Part shown: one piece after another, positions 52,631 through 61,050 of the stretch
How positions within the stretch are numbered: the first letter of the stretch is position 1
Layout of the letters: every line of letters starts with the position of its first letter
Assembly (NCBI RefSeq): GCF_001306035.1
Contig: NZ_LGCM01000027.1
Coordinates: 124,001-188,000 of the forward strand
Direction: 5' to 3'
Source: Levilinea saccharolytica
GTDB lineage: Bacteria; Chloroflexota; Anaerolineae; Anaerolineales; Anaerolineaceae
DNA: 64,000 nt
Position numbers and translations under genes: made by a program
The notes under the pieces: generated by a model
The model's database searches: none
What the model saw: the letters and a program-made list of their open reading frames with translations, nothing else
What the model was told of the DNA's origin: nothing

Positions 52631-54086
52631 CCCCACCATCTTTGAAATGTCCTCCCCAGGCCGCATCGGTGCTCGCTTCCCCGAGCCGGATGTCCCATTG
52701 GCGGAACTCCCCCAGGAATTCCTGCGCGAAAACCTGCCCATGCCCGAACTGTCCGAAATTGACGTGATCCGGCATTTCACCAATCTCTCGCGCAAAAACT
52801 ACGCCATTGACGTCGGCTTCTACCCTCTCGGCTCCTGCACCATGAAGTACAACCCGCGGGTCAACGAGGAAATGGCGCGCCTGCCCGGTTTTGCCCACAC
52901 CCACCCCCTCCAGCCCATCGAAACCGTCCAGGGCAACCTGGCCATGATGTATGAGCTGCAGGAATGGCTGAAGGAGATCAGCGGCTTCAAAGCCGTCACC
53001 CTCCAGCCCGCTGCCGGTGCCCAGGGTGAATTCACCGGCGTGATGATCATCCGCGCCTACCACCGCTCCCGCGGCGACCTGCAGCGCACCAAAATCATCA
53101 TCCCCGACTCCGCCCACGGAACGAACCCCGCCACCTCCGCCATGAGCGGCTTCGAAGTCGTCCCCGTCCCCACGGATGCCGACGGCAACGTGGATATGGC
53201 CGCCCTGCGCGCGGTGTGCGATGAGCACGTGGCTGGTCTGATGCTCACCAACCCCAACACCCTGGGCCTCTTTGACTGCAATGTCAAAGAGGTTGTGGAC
53301 CTCATCCACAACTGCGGCGGTCTGGTTTACGGCGACGGCGCCAATTTGAACGCCCTGCTGGGCATCGTCCGCCCGGGCGATCTCGGCTTCGACGTCATGC
53401 ATTACAACCTGCACAAAACCTTCTCCACCCCGCACGGCGGCGGCGGCCCTGGTTCTGGCCCTGTGGGCGTCACGGAAGCCCTGGCCGAGTTCCTCCCCGG
53501 CCCCATTGCCGGCATTGTTGAAGAGGGTGACGAAGAAATGGCCCCGCTCTACGGTTGGGTCATGCCGGCCAAATCCATTGGCCGCGTAAAATCCTTCTTC
53601 GGCCAATTCGGCATGATGGTTCGCGCCTACACCTACATCAGCATGTACGGCCCTGACGGCATGCGCAGCATTGCCGAACACGCTGTGCTCAACGCCAACT
53701 ATCTGCTCGCCCGCCTGCGCGATACCTACAAAGTGGCTTACGACCGGGTGTGTATGCATGAATTTGTCCTCGAAGGTCACTTCGCCGACGCCCCAGAGAT
53801 TCACGCTCTGGACATCGCCAAGCGCCTCATTGATTACAACATCCATCCGCCGACCAATTACTTCCCCCTGATCGTCAAAGAAGCTCTGATGATCGAGCCG
53901 ACCGAAACCGAGAGCAAGCAGGTGCTCGATCAGTTTGCCGAAGTGATGGTCAAGATTGCGGAAGAAGCCCGCACCTCGCCCGAGCTGCTCAAATCCGCCC
54001 CCCACAATACCCCCGTGGGCCGTCTGGATGAAGTCAAGGCCGCCCGCGATCTGGTGTTGTGTTGCTGGGTTCCCGATAAAGCCTGA
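52623..54086 (+). CDS. gcvPB: glycine dehydrogenase (decarboxylating) subunit 2
   Basis: 487-residue PLP-bearing half of glycine decarboxylase. Schiff-base Lys is K265 in NLHKTFSTPHGGGGPG; FYPLGSCTMKYNPR and DSAHGTNPATSAM are further landmarks. It decarboxylates glycine and loads the aminomethyl on GcvH. gcvT (aminomethyltransferase) is not in this operon or window. A canonical intrinsic terminator follows. Confidence 0.97.
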   Translation: MSDPTIFEMSSPGRIGARFPEPDVPLAELPQEFLRENLPMPELSEIDVIRHFTNLSRKNYAIDVGFYPLGSCTMKYNPRVNEEMARLPGFAHTHPLQPIETVQGNLAMMYELQEWLKEISGFKAVTLQPAAGAQGEFTGVMIIRAYHRSRGDLQRTKIIIPDSAHGTNPATSAMSGFEVVPVPTDADGNVDMAALRAVCDEHVAGLMLTNPNTLGLFDCNVKEVVDLIHNCGGLVYGDGANLNALLGIVRPGDLGFDVMHYNLHKTFSTPHGGGGPGSGPVGVTEALAEFLPGPIAGIVEEGDEEMAPLYGWVMPAKSIGRVKSFFGQFGMMVRAYTYISMYGPDGMRSIAEHAVLNANYLLARLRDTYKVAYDRVCMHEFVLEGHFADAPEIHALDIAKRLIDYNIHPPTNYFPLIVKEALMIEPTETESKQVLDQFAEVMVKIAEEARTSPELLKSAPHNTPVGRLDEVKAARDLVLCCWVPDKA

Positions 54087-54115
54087 TCCTTCTCAGGTAT
54101 CACCAATGCAGTCCG

Positions 54116-54150
54116 CAGCCGCCGCAGGTTTCTCTGCGGCGGCTGTTTTT
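54116..54150 (+). terminator. intrinsic terminator of gcv operon
   Basis: CAGCCGCCGCAG (54116-54127) pairs perfectly with CTGCGGCGGCTG (54134-54145) and is followed by TTTTT. Confidence 0.92.
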
Positions 54151-54243
54151 AGTCTCACCTTACAATTTTGTTAGTTGCAGGGTTTCATCATTCTTACGAT
54201 AATAAAACTGAATCCATATCCACAGAGAAGGGAGGTGATGGAG

Positions 54244-54390
54244 ATGCTGTTTGCACCGTTCAGCAAAGGCCAGGGGCTGATGGAATATGCTTTGATTCTT
54301 GTTTTGGTCGCTGTTATTGTAATTGTAATTCTTGCCCTGCTCGGCCCCGGCATCGGCAAAATGTTCAGCGATGTCGTTCGAAATGTTTGA
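54244..54390 (+). CDS. Flp/Fap-type IVb pilin-like peptide
   Basis: 48 residues from the ATG at 54244, chosen because GGAGGT lies seven bases upstream; ATG 54238 would be too close. After a short leader (MLFAPFSKG) comes QGLMEYALILVLVAVIVIVILALLG: a Gly-processing site with Glu at +5 and one hydrophobic helix, the Flp pilin pattern. Prepilin cleavage is expected after Gly9. No tad/cpa assembly genes are near, so it is either served from elsewhere or used in another way. Own hairpin terminator downstream. Confidence 0.8.
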   Translation: MLFAPFSKGQGLMEYALILVLVAVIVIVILALLGPGIGKMFSDVVRNV

Positions 54391-54417
54391 AAAGGTCAGA
54401 TCTTTTCACTTCACCTC

Positions 54418-54448
54418 AAAGCGCCCCTCTTTACCGAGTGGGCGCTTT
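54418..54448 (+). terminator. hairpin after pilin gene
   Basis: AAAGCGCCC (54418-54426) pairs with GGGCGCTTT (54440-54448). The following 200 bases before the next gene hold a possible -10 TATACT at 54508 and nothing else I can support. Confidence 0.65.
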
Positions 54449-54650
54449 GTGCATTGTGAACAGCCAACACTGTGCTAAGCCGACTCGTTTCGTACCGCTC
54501 AAATCCCTATACTGAAAAAGGACAGGTTGCGCGTGCAGTCTGCGGCCCATTAATAATGCATGGATGCCCTCCCGCTCGCCAGCTTTCTGTGCCGTTCCTC
54601 ATCAATCACACCCAACCGCGCAATGAAAATCAAAAAGGAGTGAATATCTC

Positions 54651-55856
54651 ATGAAGGTTCTACTCGTCGGCGTAGGTGGTGTCGGTGAAGCCATTGCCGT
54701 CATCGCGTCAAAACATGCATGGCTCGAAAAAATGGTTCTGGCAGACTATAACAAGAACCGCTGCCTGGAAGTTCAGCAAAAACTAGGCGACCCCGACCGC
54801 TTCCCGGTGGAATGGGTGGACGCCAGCAAGCAAGATCTGATCGAAGAGTTGGCGCGCAAATACGGTGTGGATCTCATCATGAACGCCTGCGATCCCATCT
54901 ATAACGAGCCGATCTTTGACGCGGCCTATGCAGTCGGCTGCAACTACATGGATATGGCCATGACCCTCTCCTGGCCGCATCCTGAAAACCCCTTTGAAAA
55001 ACCCGGCGTCAAATTGGGCGATTACCAGTTTGAACGTGCTGAACTGTGGCAAAAAAAAGGCCTCCTGGCCCTCGTCGGCCTGGGGGTCGAGCCGGGCATG
55101 GCGGATGTGTTTGCCCGCTACGCCCAGGATTACCTCTTCGATGAAATTGAGGAAATTGGCATTCGCGACGGCGCCAACCTGGAAGTGCGCGGGTACGAAT
55201 TTGCCCCCAACTTCTCCATCTGGACCACCATCGAGGAATGCTTGAATCCCCCGGTGATTTGGGAAAAAGACAAGGGTTGGTTCACCACTGCGCCCTTCTC
55301 GGAACCGGAGGTGTTTGAATTCCCCGAAGGCATCGGGCCGGTGGAATGTGTCAATGTGGAACACGAAGAGGTGCTCCTCGTCCCCCGTTGGGTGAAAACC
55401 AAACGCGTCACCTTCAAATACGGTCTAGGCGATCAGTTCATCTCCGTCCTCAAGACCCTCAAAATGCTCGGTCTTGACAATAAAGAGCCGATCAATGTCA
55501 AAGGTGTTATGGTGGCTCCTCGCGATGTTGTTGCCGCTTGCCTCCCGGATCCTGCCCACCTCGGCGACCACATGTTCGGCAAAACCTGCGCCGGAACCTG
55601 GGTCAAGGGTGTCAAAGACGGCAAACCCCGCCAGGTGTATCTGTATCAAGTCGCCGATAATGAGACCTGCATGCGCGAATTCAAATGCCAGGCCGTGGTA
55701 GCCCAAACCGCTTTTAACGCCGTCATTGGCATGGAGCTGCTCGATTCTGGCCTGTGGAAGGGAACCGGCGTCTTGGGCCCCGAAGCTTTTGACCCCATCC
55801 CCTTCATGGAACGCATGGCCGGCTACGGTTTCCCCTACGGCATCAAAGAAATGTGA
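54651..55856 (+). CDS. saccharopine dehydrogenase-family oxidoreductase
   Basis: 401 residues with an N-terminal Rossmann fold (VGVGGVGEAIA, 6-16) and the C-terminal domain of the saccharopine/carboxynorspermidine dehydrogenase group (LPDPAHLGDHMFGKT, KGVKDGKPRQVYLYQV, FDPIPFMERMAGYG). Members reductively couple or split an amino acid and an oxoacid/semialdehyde, or oxidise lysine. Which reaction applies here is not determinable; no carboxynorspermidine decarboxylase is adjacent. AAAAGGAG upstream of ATG. First gene of a set with aminotransferase, aldehyde oxidoreductase and MoaD-like protein, which favours a catabolic amino-acid role. A strong hairpin lies right after its stop. Confidence 0.78.
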   Translation: MKVLLVGVGGVGEAIAVIASKHAWLEKMVLADYNKNRCLEVQQKLGDPDRFPVEWVDASKQDLIEELARKYGVDLIMNACDPIYNEPIFDAAYAVGCNYMDMAMTLSWPHPENPFEKPGVKLGDYQFERAELWQKKGLLALVGLGVEPGMADVFARYAQDYLFDEIEEIGIRDGANLEVRGYEFAPNFSIWTTIEECLNPPVIWEKDKGWFTTAPFSEPEVFEFPEGIGPVECVNVEHEEVLLVPRWVKTKRVTFKYGLGDQFISVLKTLKMLGLDNKEPINVKGVMVAPRDVVAACLPDPAHLGDHMFGKTCAGTWVKGVKDGKPRQVYLYQVADNETCMREFKCQAVVAQTAFNAVIGMELLDSGLWKGTGVLGPEAFDPIPFMERMAGYGFPYGIKEM

Positions 55857-55872
55857 TTTGCCGCGTTTGAAC

Positions 55873-55911
55873 AACCTGGTTTGGGGCGGTGGCCGCCTCA
55901 AACCAGGTTTT
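55873..55911 (+). terminator. strong hairpin between dehydrogenase and aminotransferase genes
   Basis: AACCTGGTTTG (55873-55883) pairs with CAAACCAGGTT (55899-55909), with an inner GGCGG/CCGCC, then TTT. May terminate or attenuate transcription into the aminotransferase. Confidence 0.7.
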
Positions 55912-55945
55912 AATGACACTGATCTTCAGTGAAAGGAGAAAAAAC

Positions 55946-57229
55946 GTGTCGGATCTTCACCAATATGAAGCCCAAAAAGCCAAACTTTCGCCGGTTTGGA
56001 CCCACTCCACACAAATTATCGTTGACCACGGTAAAGGCAGCTGGCTGTACGACATCGACGGAAAAGCCTATCTCGATTTCACCTGCGGCATCGGCGTTAC
56101 CAACACCGGCCATTGTCACCCCACCGTGGTCGCGGCCATTCAAAAACAGGCCGGGCTTTTGCTGCACGGCCAGGCCAATATTATCTTCCACAAGCCCATG
56201 CTGGAGCTGGTCAGCGAGCTGCAAACCATCGTCCCGCCCCACCTGGACGGCTTTTTCTTCAGCAATTCCGGTGCCGAGGCCGTCGAGGGCGCGGTCAAAT
56301 TAGCTCGCCATGCCACAGGGCGCACCAATGTGATCGTCTTTCAGGGCAGCTTCCACGGCCGTACCGTCGGCACCATGACCCTCACCACCTCCAAAACCAT
56401 CTACCGCGCCGGCTACCAACCCCTCATGCCGGGCGTTTTTGTGGCCCCCTACCCTTACGCCTACCGCTACGGATGGTCCCCAGAACAAACCAGCGAGTGG
56501 TGCTTGCAGGAGCTGAAACTCCTGTTGCTTTCACAAACCGCCCCCCAGGAGACCGCCGCCATCCTCATCGAACCCGTCCTCGGCGAAGGCGGCTATGTGG
56601 TTCCCCCCACCAGTTTCATGCAGGAACTGCGCAAACTGTGCAGCGAACACGGCATCATGCTCATTGCCGATGAAATCCAATCCGGCTTTGGGCGTACCGG
56701 CCGCTGGTTCGCCCATGAATATTTCAACATCCAGCCCGACATCATCACCATCGCCAAAGGCCTGGGGTCAGGGTTGCCCATCTCCGGCGTCATCTCCACC
56801 CAGGAGATCATGAAAAAATGGATCCCCGGCTCGCACGGCGGCACCTTTGGTGGGAATGCCGTGGCCGCCGCGGGTGCAGCCGCCACCATCCGCGCCATGC
56901 GCGGCGAGAATATGCTTCAAAATGCCCTAGATCGCGGCGAGCAGCTGGTCACCGGCCTCAAAGCGCTCCAGGCCCAATACCCCAACATCGGCGATATTCG
57001 CGGCTTGGGCCTGATGATCGGCACAGAATTCCGCACCGTCGATCACCAACCCGACAAGAACACCGCCAAAGCCGTGGTGCAGGCCTGCCAGGAACGAGGT
57101 ATGCTCCTCCTCACCTGCTCCACCTGGGACAACACCATCCGTTGGATTCCACCGTTGGTGGTCACGGCCGAAGAAATTGACAAGGGCCTGTCCATCTTCG
57201 CGGAGGCTCTGGCGGAAGTGATAAAATAG
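55946..57229 (+). CDS. class III aminotransferase (4-aminobutyrate aminotransferase-like)
   Basis: 427 residues. Class III signature IADEIQSGFGRTGRWFAHEYFNIQPDIITIAK with Schiff-base K271; [17 protein letters not shown] and GSFHGRT precede it. The overall sequence is GabT-like rather than ArgD/RocD-like, so the donor is probably an omega-amino acid (GABA, lysine, 5-aminovalerate or similar), producing a semialdehyde. GTG start at 55946 has AAAGGAG seven bases upstream. The adjacent aldehyde oxidoreductase could oxidise that semialdehyde. Confidence 0.83.
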   Translation: MSDLHQYEAQKAKLSPVWTHSTQIIVDHGKGSWLYDIDGKAYLDFTCGIGVTNTGHCHPTVVAAIQKQAGLLLHGQANIIFHKPMLELVSELQTIVPPHLDGFFFSNSGAEAVEGAVKLARHATGRTNVIVFQGSFHGRTVGTMTLTTSKTIYRAGYQPLMPGVFVAPYPYAYRYGWSPEQTSEWCLQELKLLLLSQTAPQETAAILIEPVLGEGGYVVPPTSFMQELRKLCSEHGIMLIADEIQSGFGRTGRWFAHEYFNIQPDIITIAKGLGSGLPISGVISTQEIMKKWIPGSHGGTFGGNAVAAAGAAATIRAMRGENMLQNALDRGEQLVTGLKALQAQYPNIGDIRGLGLMIGTEFRTVDHQPDKNTAKAVVQACQERGMLLLTCSTWDNTIRWIPPLVVTAEEIDKGLSIFAEALAEVIK

Positions 57230-57249
57230 GCCTCAAGAGGAACATGGCC

Positions 57250-58950
57250 ATGAAAATTTGTCGTGTGAACGTCGAGCAGCAAACCAGCTCCTGCGAAGAT
57301 GTCCCCGAACCTTGGGTTCGCCTGGGGGGGCGCGGGTTGATTGCCCGCATCCTTTTGGATGAAGTCCCCCCCGCCTGCGAACCGCTGGGACCGAATAATA
57401 AGCTCATCTTCACCCCAGGTTTGTTAGTCGGCCACATGCTCTCCAGCTGCGACCGTCTTTCGATCGGCGGCAAAAGCCCGCTGACTGGCGGAGTCAAAGA
57501 AAGCAACGCAGGCGGTTCCACCGGCATGGCCCTGGCTCTCTTGGGCTTCCACGCCCTCATTTTTGAAGGCTGGCCCACGGACTCAAGCTGGTGGGTGGTG
57601 GTCATTTCTCAGGACGGCGTTCGCTTTGACCCCGCTGAGGATTTGATCGGCCTGGGCGTCTACGCCAGTGCCGCCCGTCTGATCGAGCGGTACGGGGAGA
57701 AAGTCGCCCTGTCCCTCATCGGCCCCGGCGGCGAAATGCAGCTGCTGGCGGCCGGCATTCAGAACCTCGACAAAGACCGCGTTCCCTCGCGCATCAACGC
57801 CCGCGGTGGGCTGGGTGCCGTCATGGGTTCCAAACACATCAAAGCTGTGGTCTTTGACACCGCCGGAACCAGCAAACCGCCCATTGCCGATCCTGCAGCC
57901 TTTAAAGCAGCCCAAAAAACCTTCACCCAGGCCCTCATGGCCCATCCCCAAACAGCCGCCTACCGCGACTACGGCACGGCCGGCATGGCCCGTATGTGCA
58001 ATAGCCTGGGCGCCCTCCCCACCCGCAATTTCTCCTCCGGCCAGTTTGAATCCGTCGAGACCATCTCCGGCGAGCACATGCGCGAGGCCTTGCAGCAGCG
58101 CGGCGGAGCCAGCGAAACCACCCATGCCTGCATGGCTGGCTGCACCATCCGCTGTTCCAATGTGTACGCTGATCCCCAGGGAAAAGAAATCGTCTCCCCC
58201 CTGGAATACGAAACCATCGGCCTGATGGGCTCCAACCTCGGCCTCACCGACCTGGATGACGTCGCCCGCCTCAACTGGCAGGCCAACGATCTGGGGTTGG
58301 ATACCATTGACCTGGGCGCTGCGCTGGGCGTGGCCGCCGATGCGGGCGTACTGGCGTTTGGGGATGCCCAGCGCGCCCTGGAATTGATGGATGAAATCCG
58401 CGCCGGAACACCCCTCGGCCGTCTGCTGGGCGGCGGTGCAGCCCTCACCGGCAAAGCCCTGGGTGTGCGCCGCGTGCCCGTGGTCAAAAATCAGGCCATC
58501 TCCGCCTATGATCCTCGCGCTATCAAAGGCACCGGCGTCACCTATGCCACCACCCCCCAGGGCGCCGATCACACCTGCGGCCTGACCATTCGTGCCAAAG
58601 TGGACCACACCAATCCCGAAGGCCAGGCAGCCCTGTCGCGCACCGCTCAAATTAACATGGCCGGATACGACACCCTCGGTGCCTGCATCTTCGCTGGGTT
58701 TGGCTTTGCCGTCGTCCCCGAGACCATCCCCGCACTCATCAACGCCCGCTACGGCTGGGGCGTGCCGCCGGACTTTCTGCAAGTCTTGGGCCGCCAAACC
58801 ATTGAGCTAGAAAAAGAGTTCAACCGCCGCGCCGGCTTTACCCCCGCGGACGACCGTCTGCCCGAATGGATGACACAGGAACCTCTCACCCCCACTGGAG
58901 CCGTTTTTGATGTGCCGGCTGAGGACCTGGATCAGGTGCATAACTGGTAA
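57250..58950 (+). CDS. aldehyde ferredoxin oxidoreductase family protein, short form
   Basis: 566 residues from ATG 57250 (GAGG nine bases upstream; ATG 57244 is an alternative). N-terminal AOR domain (VRLGGRGLIARILL, 23-36; SIGGKSPLTGGVKESNAGG), Fe-S ligands C294-x3-C298-x3-C302 (HACMAGCTIRCSN) and a late Cys in LGACIFAGF. Clearly diverged from the 722-residue AOR at 36455-38623. Probably oxidises an aldehyde with ferredoxin using tungsto- or molybdopterin. The MoaD-like gene begins four bases after its stop, as is common for AOR operons. Confidence 0.83.
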   Translation: MKICRVNVEQQTSSCEDVPEPWVRLGGRGLIARILLDEVPPACEPLGPNNKLIFTPGLLVGHMLSSCDRLSIGGKSPLTGGVKESNAGGSTGMALALLGFHALIFEGWPTDSSWWVVVISQDGVRFDPAEDLIGLGVYASAARLIERYGEKVALSLIGPGGEMQLLAAGIQNLDKDRVPSRINARGGLGAVMGSKHIKAVVFDTAGTSKPPIADPAAFKAAQKTFTQALMAHPQTAAYRDYGTAGMARMCNSLGALPTRNFSSGQFESVETISGEHMREALQQRGGASETTHACMAGCTIRCSNVYADPQGKEIVSPLEYETIGLMGSNLGLTDLDDVARLNWQANDLGLDTIDLGAALGVAADAGVLAFGDAQRALELMDEIRAGTPLGRLLGGGAALTGKALGVRRVPVVKNQAISAYDPRAIKGTGVTYATTPQGADHTCGLTIRAKVDHTNPEGQAALSRTAQINMAGYDTLGACIFAGFGFAVVPETIPALINARYGWGVPPDFLQVLGRQTIELEKEFNRRAGFTPADDRLPEWMTQEPLTPTGAVFDVPAEDLDQVHNW

Positions 58951-58954
58951 ACCC

Positions 58955-59224
58955 GTGCAGATCCTCGTTCGTCTGCATACCACCCTTCAAATTCACACGC
59001 CTTCCGGTCTCCAGCGTCAGGTCACTGCCGAGGTCCCGGAAGGCGCATGTGTATCAGACCTTGTCACAATGTTGCCCCTTCCCCACATCCCTTTGGATGA
59101 GATCATCCTCGTCTGCAATCATAAAGTCTGCCCGCCCGATCATCCTTTGCAGCCAGGCGACATCGTAGATCTCATCCCTGCCCTGTCCGGCGGCTCGCAG
59201 CAGCAGACCCCGAACAATATTTGA
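58955..59224 (+). CDS. MoaD/ThiS-family sulfur carrier-like protein
   Basis: 89 residues from the GTG at 58955. Beta-grasp features: ILVRLHTTLQIHTPSG, EVPEGACVSDLVTML, EIILVCNHKVCPPDHPLQPGDIVDLIPALSGG. The double Gly that should be C-terminal for adenylation and thiocarboxylation is followed by nine more residues (SQQQTPNNI), so the carrier would need trimming or does not use this chemistry. Linked to the AOR upstream; similar proteins accompany tungsten enzymes. The stop overlaps a promoter for the next gene. Confidence 0.8.
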   Translation: MQILVRLHTTLQIHTPSGLQRQVTAEVPEGACVSDLVTMLPLPHIPLDEIILVCNHKVCPPDHPLQPGDIVDLIPALSGGSQQQTPNNI

Positions 59225-59249
59225 CAATCCTCTAAGAATTGAGTATATA
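59221..59249 (+). promoter_or_regulatory. sigma70-like promoter of DJ-1/PfpI gene
   Basis: TTGACA (59221-59226), 17-base spacer, TATATA (59244-59249). It overlaps the MoaD-like stop codon and starts the next transcription unit near 59256. Confidence 0.75.
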
Positions 59250-59295
59250 TACCTTAGATCAGTTGTTTCCGGCCTTTTTAAAAAGGATGGACACC

Positions 59296-59823
59296 ATGCG
59301 CCTGATCGGAACTCGTGTTGTGTTTCATGTCGCGCCGGAATTCGAAGATCTGGAATTCTGGGTGCCGCTGATGCGCCTGCAAGAAGAAGGCGCGGAAACT
59401 GTGGTGGCGGGGATGGCCGCGGGTGATGTGTATCAGGGAAAACACGGCCTCACGGTTCGCACTCATGTCGGCTTTGACGATGTTCATCCAGCCGATTTCC
59501 GCGGGATGGTGATCCCCGGCGGCTGGGCGCCCGACAAGCTGCGCCGTTTTGAAAGCGTCCGCTCCCTGGTGCGCGAATTTGACCGGCAGCACAAAACCAT
59601 CGCCATGATCTGTCACGCCGGTCTGGTGGGCATCAGCGCCGGCATTGTCAAAGGGCACTTCGCCACCGGCAGCGAAGGCATCAAAGATGATCTGATCAAC
59701 GCCGGAGCGGTGTGGCGTGATGAACCCGCTTTTCGCAGCAGTCATCTGGTGTGGGGACGGGTGGTCGCCGATATTCCTGCATTCTGCCGTGAATTGGTCG
59801 CCGCCCTGCGCGAACACAATTAA
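59296..59823 (+). CDS. DJ-1/PfpI-family protein
   Basis: 175 residues. The nucleophile elbow AMICHAGLVG holds Cys106, with Glu15/Glu17 in VAPEFEDLEFWVP as expected for the family; GMVIPGGWAPDKLR is the conserved glycine-rich loop. Relatives act as deglycases, chaperone-like proteins or glutamine-amidotransferase-like hydrolases; activity is not predictable. ATG at 59296 has AAAAGG nine bases upstream; an upstream TTG frame overlaps the promoter. Followed by the metallophosphoesterase after 15 bases. Confidence 0.85.
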   Translation: MRLIGTRVVFHVAPEFEDLEFWVPLMRLQEEGAETVVAGMAAGDVYQGKHGLTVRTHVGFDDVHPADFRGMVIPGGWAPDKLRRFESVRSLVREFDRQHKTIAMICHAGLVGISAGIVKGHFATGSEGIKDDLINAGAVWRDEPAFRSSHLVWGRVVADIPAFCRELVAALREHN

Positions 59824-59838
59824 AAGCACCTGCTCAGG

Positions 59839-61050
59839 GTGTCTGCAACGGAGCTTTCATTGAAGAACGCCCAGGATTTCAAACAATACCAGAGCTTCCC
59901 CGGTGTACACGGCAACCCCTTTGACGTAATTCTCCACACGGCCAACCGCATCCAATCCATTCCGGCAGTGGGCTTTGCTGGGATTCTTGGGCTGATCGCC
60001 TTCCTGCCGCCTTTCCAGGGTTGGCCGTACCATCTGGCGCTGTTGGGTTTCTTCCTGCTCGATTGGCTCCTCGTCGGTCTGCTGCCCCTCACCCGCCGCT
60101 CCTTCGGTCCACCTCAACCTGCCGTATTGGCCCTATCAGTCCTGCGTCGTGTGGTGGGGTTTCTGCCCGTGCAAATTTCTGTGCCGCTGCAAGTGATCGG
60201 CGTTTTCCTGGTCATCTACGCTTTTTGGATAGAGCCGCACACCCTCAAAGTCACCCGGCAGTCCCTGGTCTCGGATAAGCTTCCCGCCAGAACCCGCCTC
60301 AAAGTTTTGCATCTCGGCGATCTGCACATCGAACGCATCACTCGCCGCGAACGTCTGCTCCTGCAAAAAATCCAGGCGCTCAAGCCGGATGTGATCCTCT
60401 TTTCGGGGGACATCCTCAACCTCTCCAATTTGCGCGATCCCGTCTCCTGGCAGGCCGCCCGCGAAGTGCTCTCCGCCTGGCGCGCTCCCGGCGGGGTTTT
60501 TCTGGTCAGCGGCAGTCCCGCCGTGGACCTTGAAGACGTGCTGCCGGAACTGCTCAAAGGCCTGCCGCTCACCTGGCTCCAAAACGAAACCGTCGAGCTT
60601 TCTGTGCAAGGGTCGCCAGTCTCCCTGATTGGCATCTCCTGCACCCACCGCCCGTTTGCAGACGCTGAAACCCTTCAGACGCTGCTTGCGGCCCGCTCCG
60701 CGCAGGAGCCCTTCACCATCCTGCTCTACCACACCCCCGATCTGGCCCCCGAATCCGCCGCCGCTGGGGTAGATTTGCAGCTTTCCGGCCACACCCACGG
60801 CGGGCAGGTGCGCCTACCGCTGTGGGGCGCGCTGGTCACTGGTTCACTCTATGGCAAGCGTTTCGAAGCTGGGCGCTACAGCCTCCCGCCCCTGACCCTG
60901 TATGTCACCCGCGGTCTCGGTATGGAAGGCCTGGGCGCGCCGCGTGTGCGCTTCCTCTGCCCTCCCGAAATCATCCTTTGGGAGCTGTCTGGCAATTCTC
61001 AACTCCCTGGGTCTATCCCAGGAAATCTCAACCTTATGGAGAAAAAATGA
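59839..61050 (+). CDS. membrane-anchored calcineurin-like phosphoesterase with degenerate motif
   Basis: 403 residues: two or three hydrophobic segments (~45-80 and 110-130), then a phosphoesterase domain with GDLHIE (160-165), SGDILN (189-194) and GHTHGGQ near 320. The third metal motif GNH(D/E) is replaced by GSPAVD (225-230), which removes the usual Asn and His, so catalysis may be altered. Start is uncertain: GTG 59839 or TTG 59860, which has GGAG six bases before it. Related to YkuE/PPA-type outer-leaflet enzymes. Its stop overlaps the leucyl aminopeptidase ATG. Confidence 0.72.
   Translation: MSATELSLKNAQDFKQYQSFPGVHGNPFDVILHTANRIQSIPAVGFAGILGLIAFLPPFQGWPYHLALLGFFLLDWLLVGLLPLTRRSFGPPQPAVLALSVLRRVVGFLPVQISVPLQVIGVFLVIYAFWIEPHTLKVTRQSLVSDKLPARTRLKVLHLGDLHIERITRRERLLLQKIQALKPDVILFSGDILNLSNLRDPVSWQAAREVLSAWRAPGGVFLVSGSPAVDLEDVLPELLKGLPLTWLQNETVELSVQGSPVSLIGISCTHRPFADAETLQTLLAARSAQEPFTILLYHTPDLAPESAAAGVDLQLSGHTHGGQVRLPLWGALVTGSLYGKRFEAGRYSLPPLTLYVTRGLGMEGLGAPRVRFLCPPEIILWELSGNSQLPGSIPGNLNLMEKK

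Noticed and set aside
55425-55919. Antisense frame opposite the saccharopine dehydrogenase-family gene
   Set aside because: No start signal and no recognisable protein; shadow of the real gene.
59239-59295. TTG start adding 19 residues to the DJ-1/PfpI protein
   Set aside because: It overlaps the -10 element of a good promoter and lacks a ribosome site; ATG 59296 has one.
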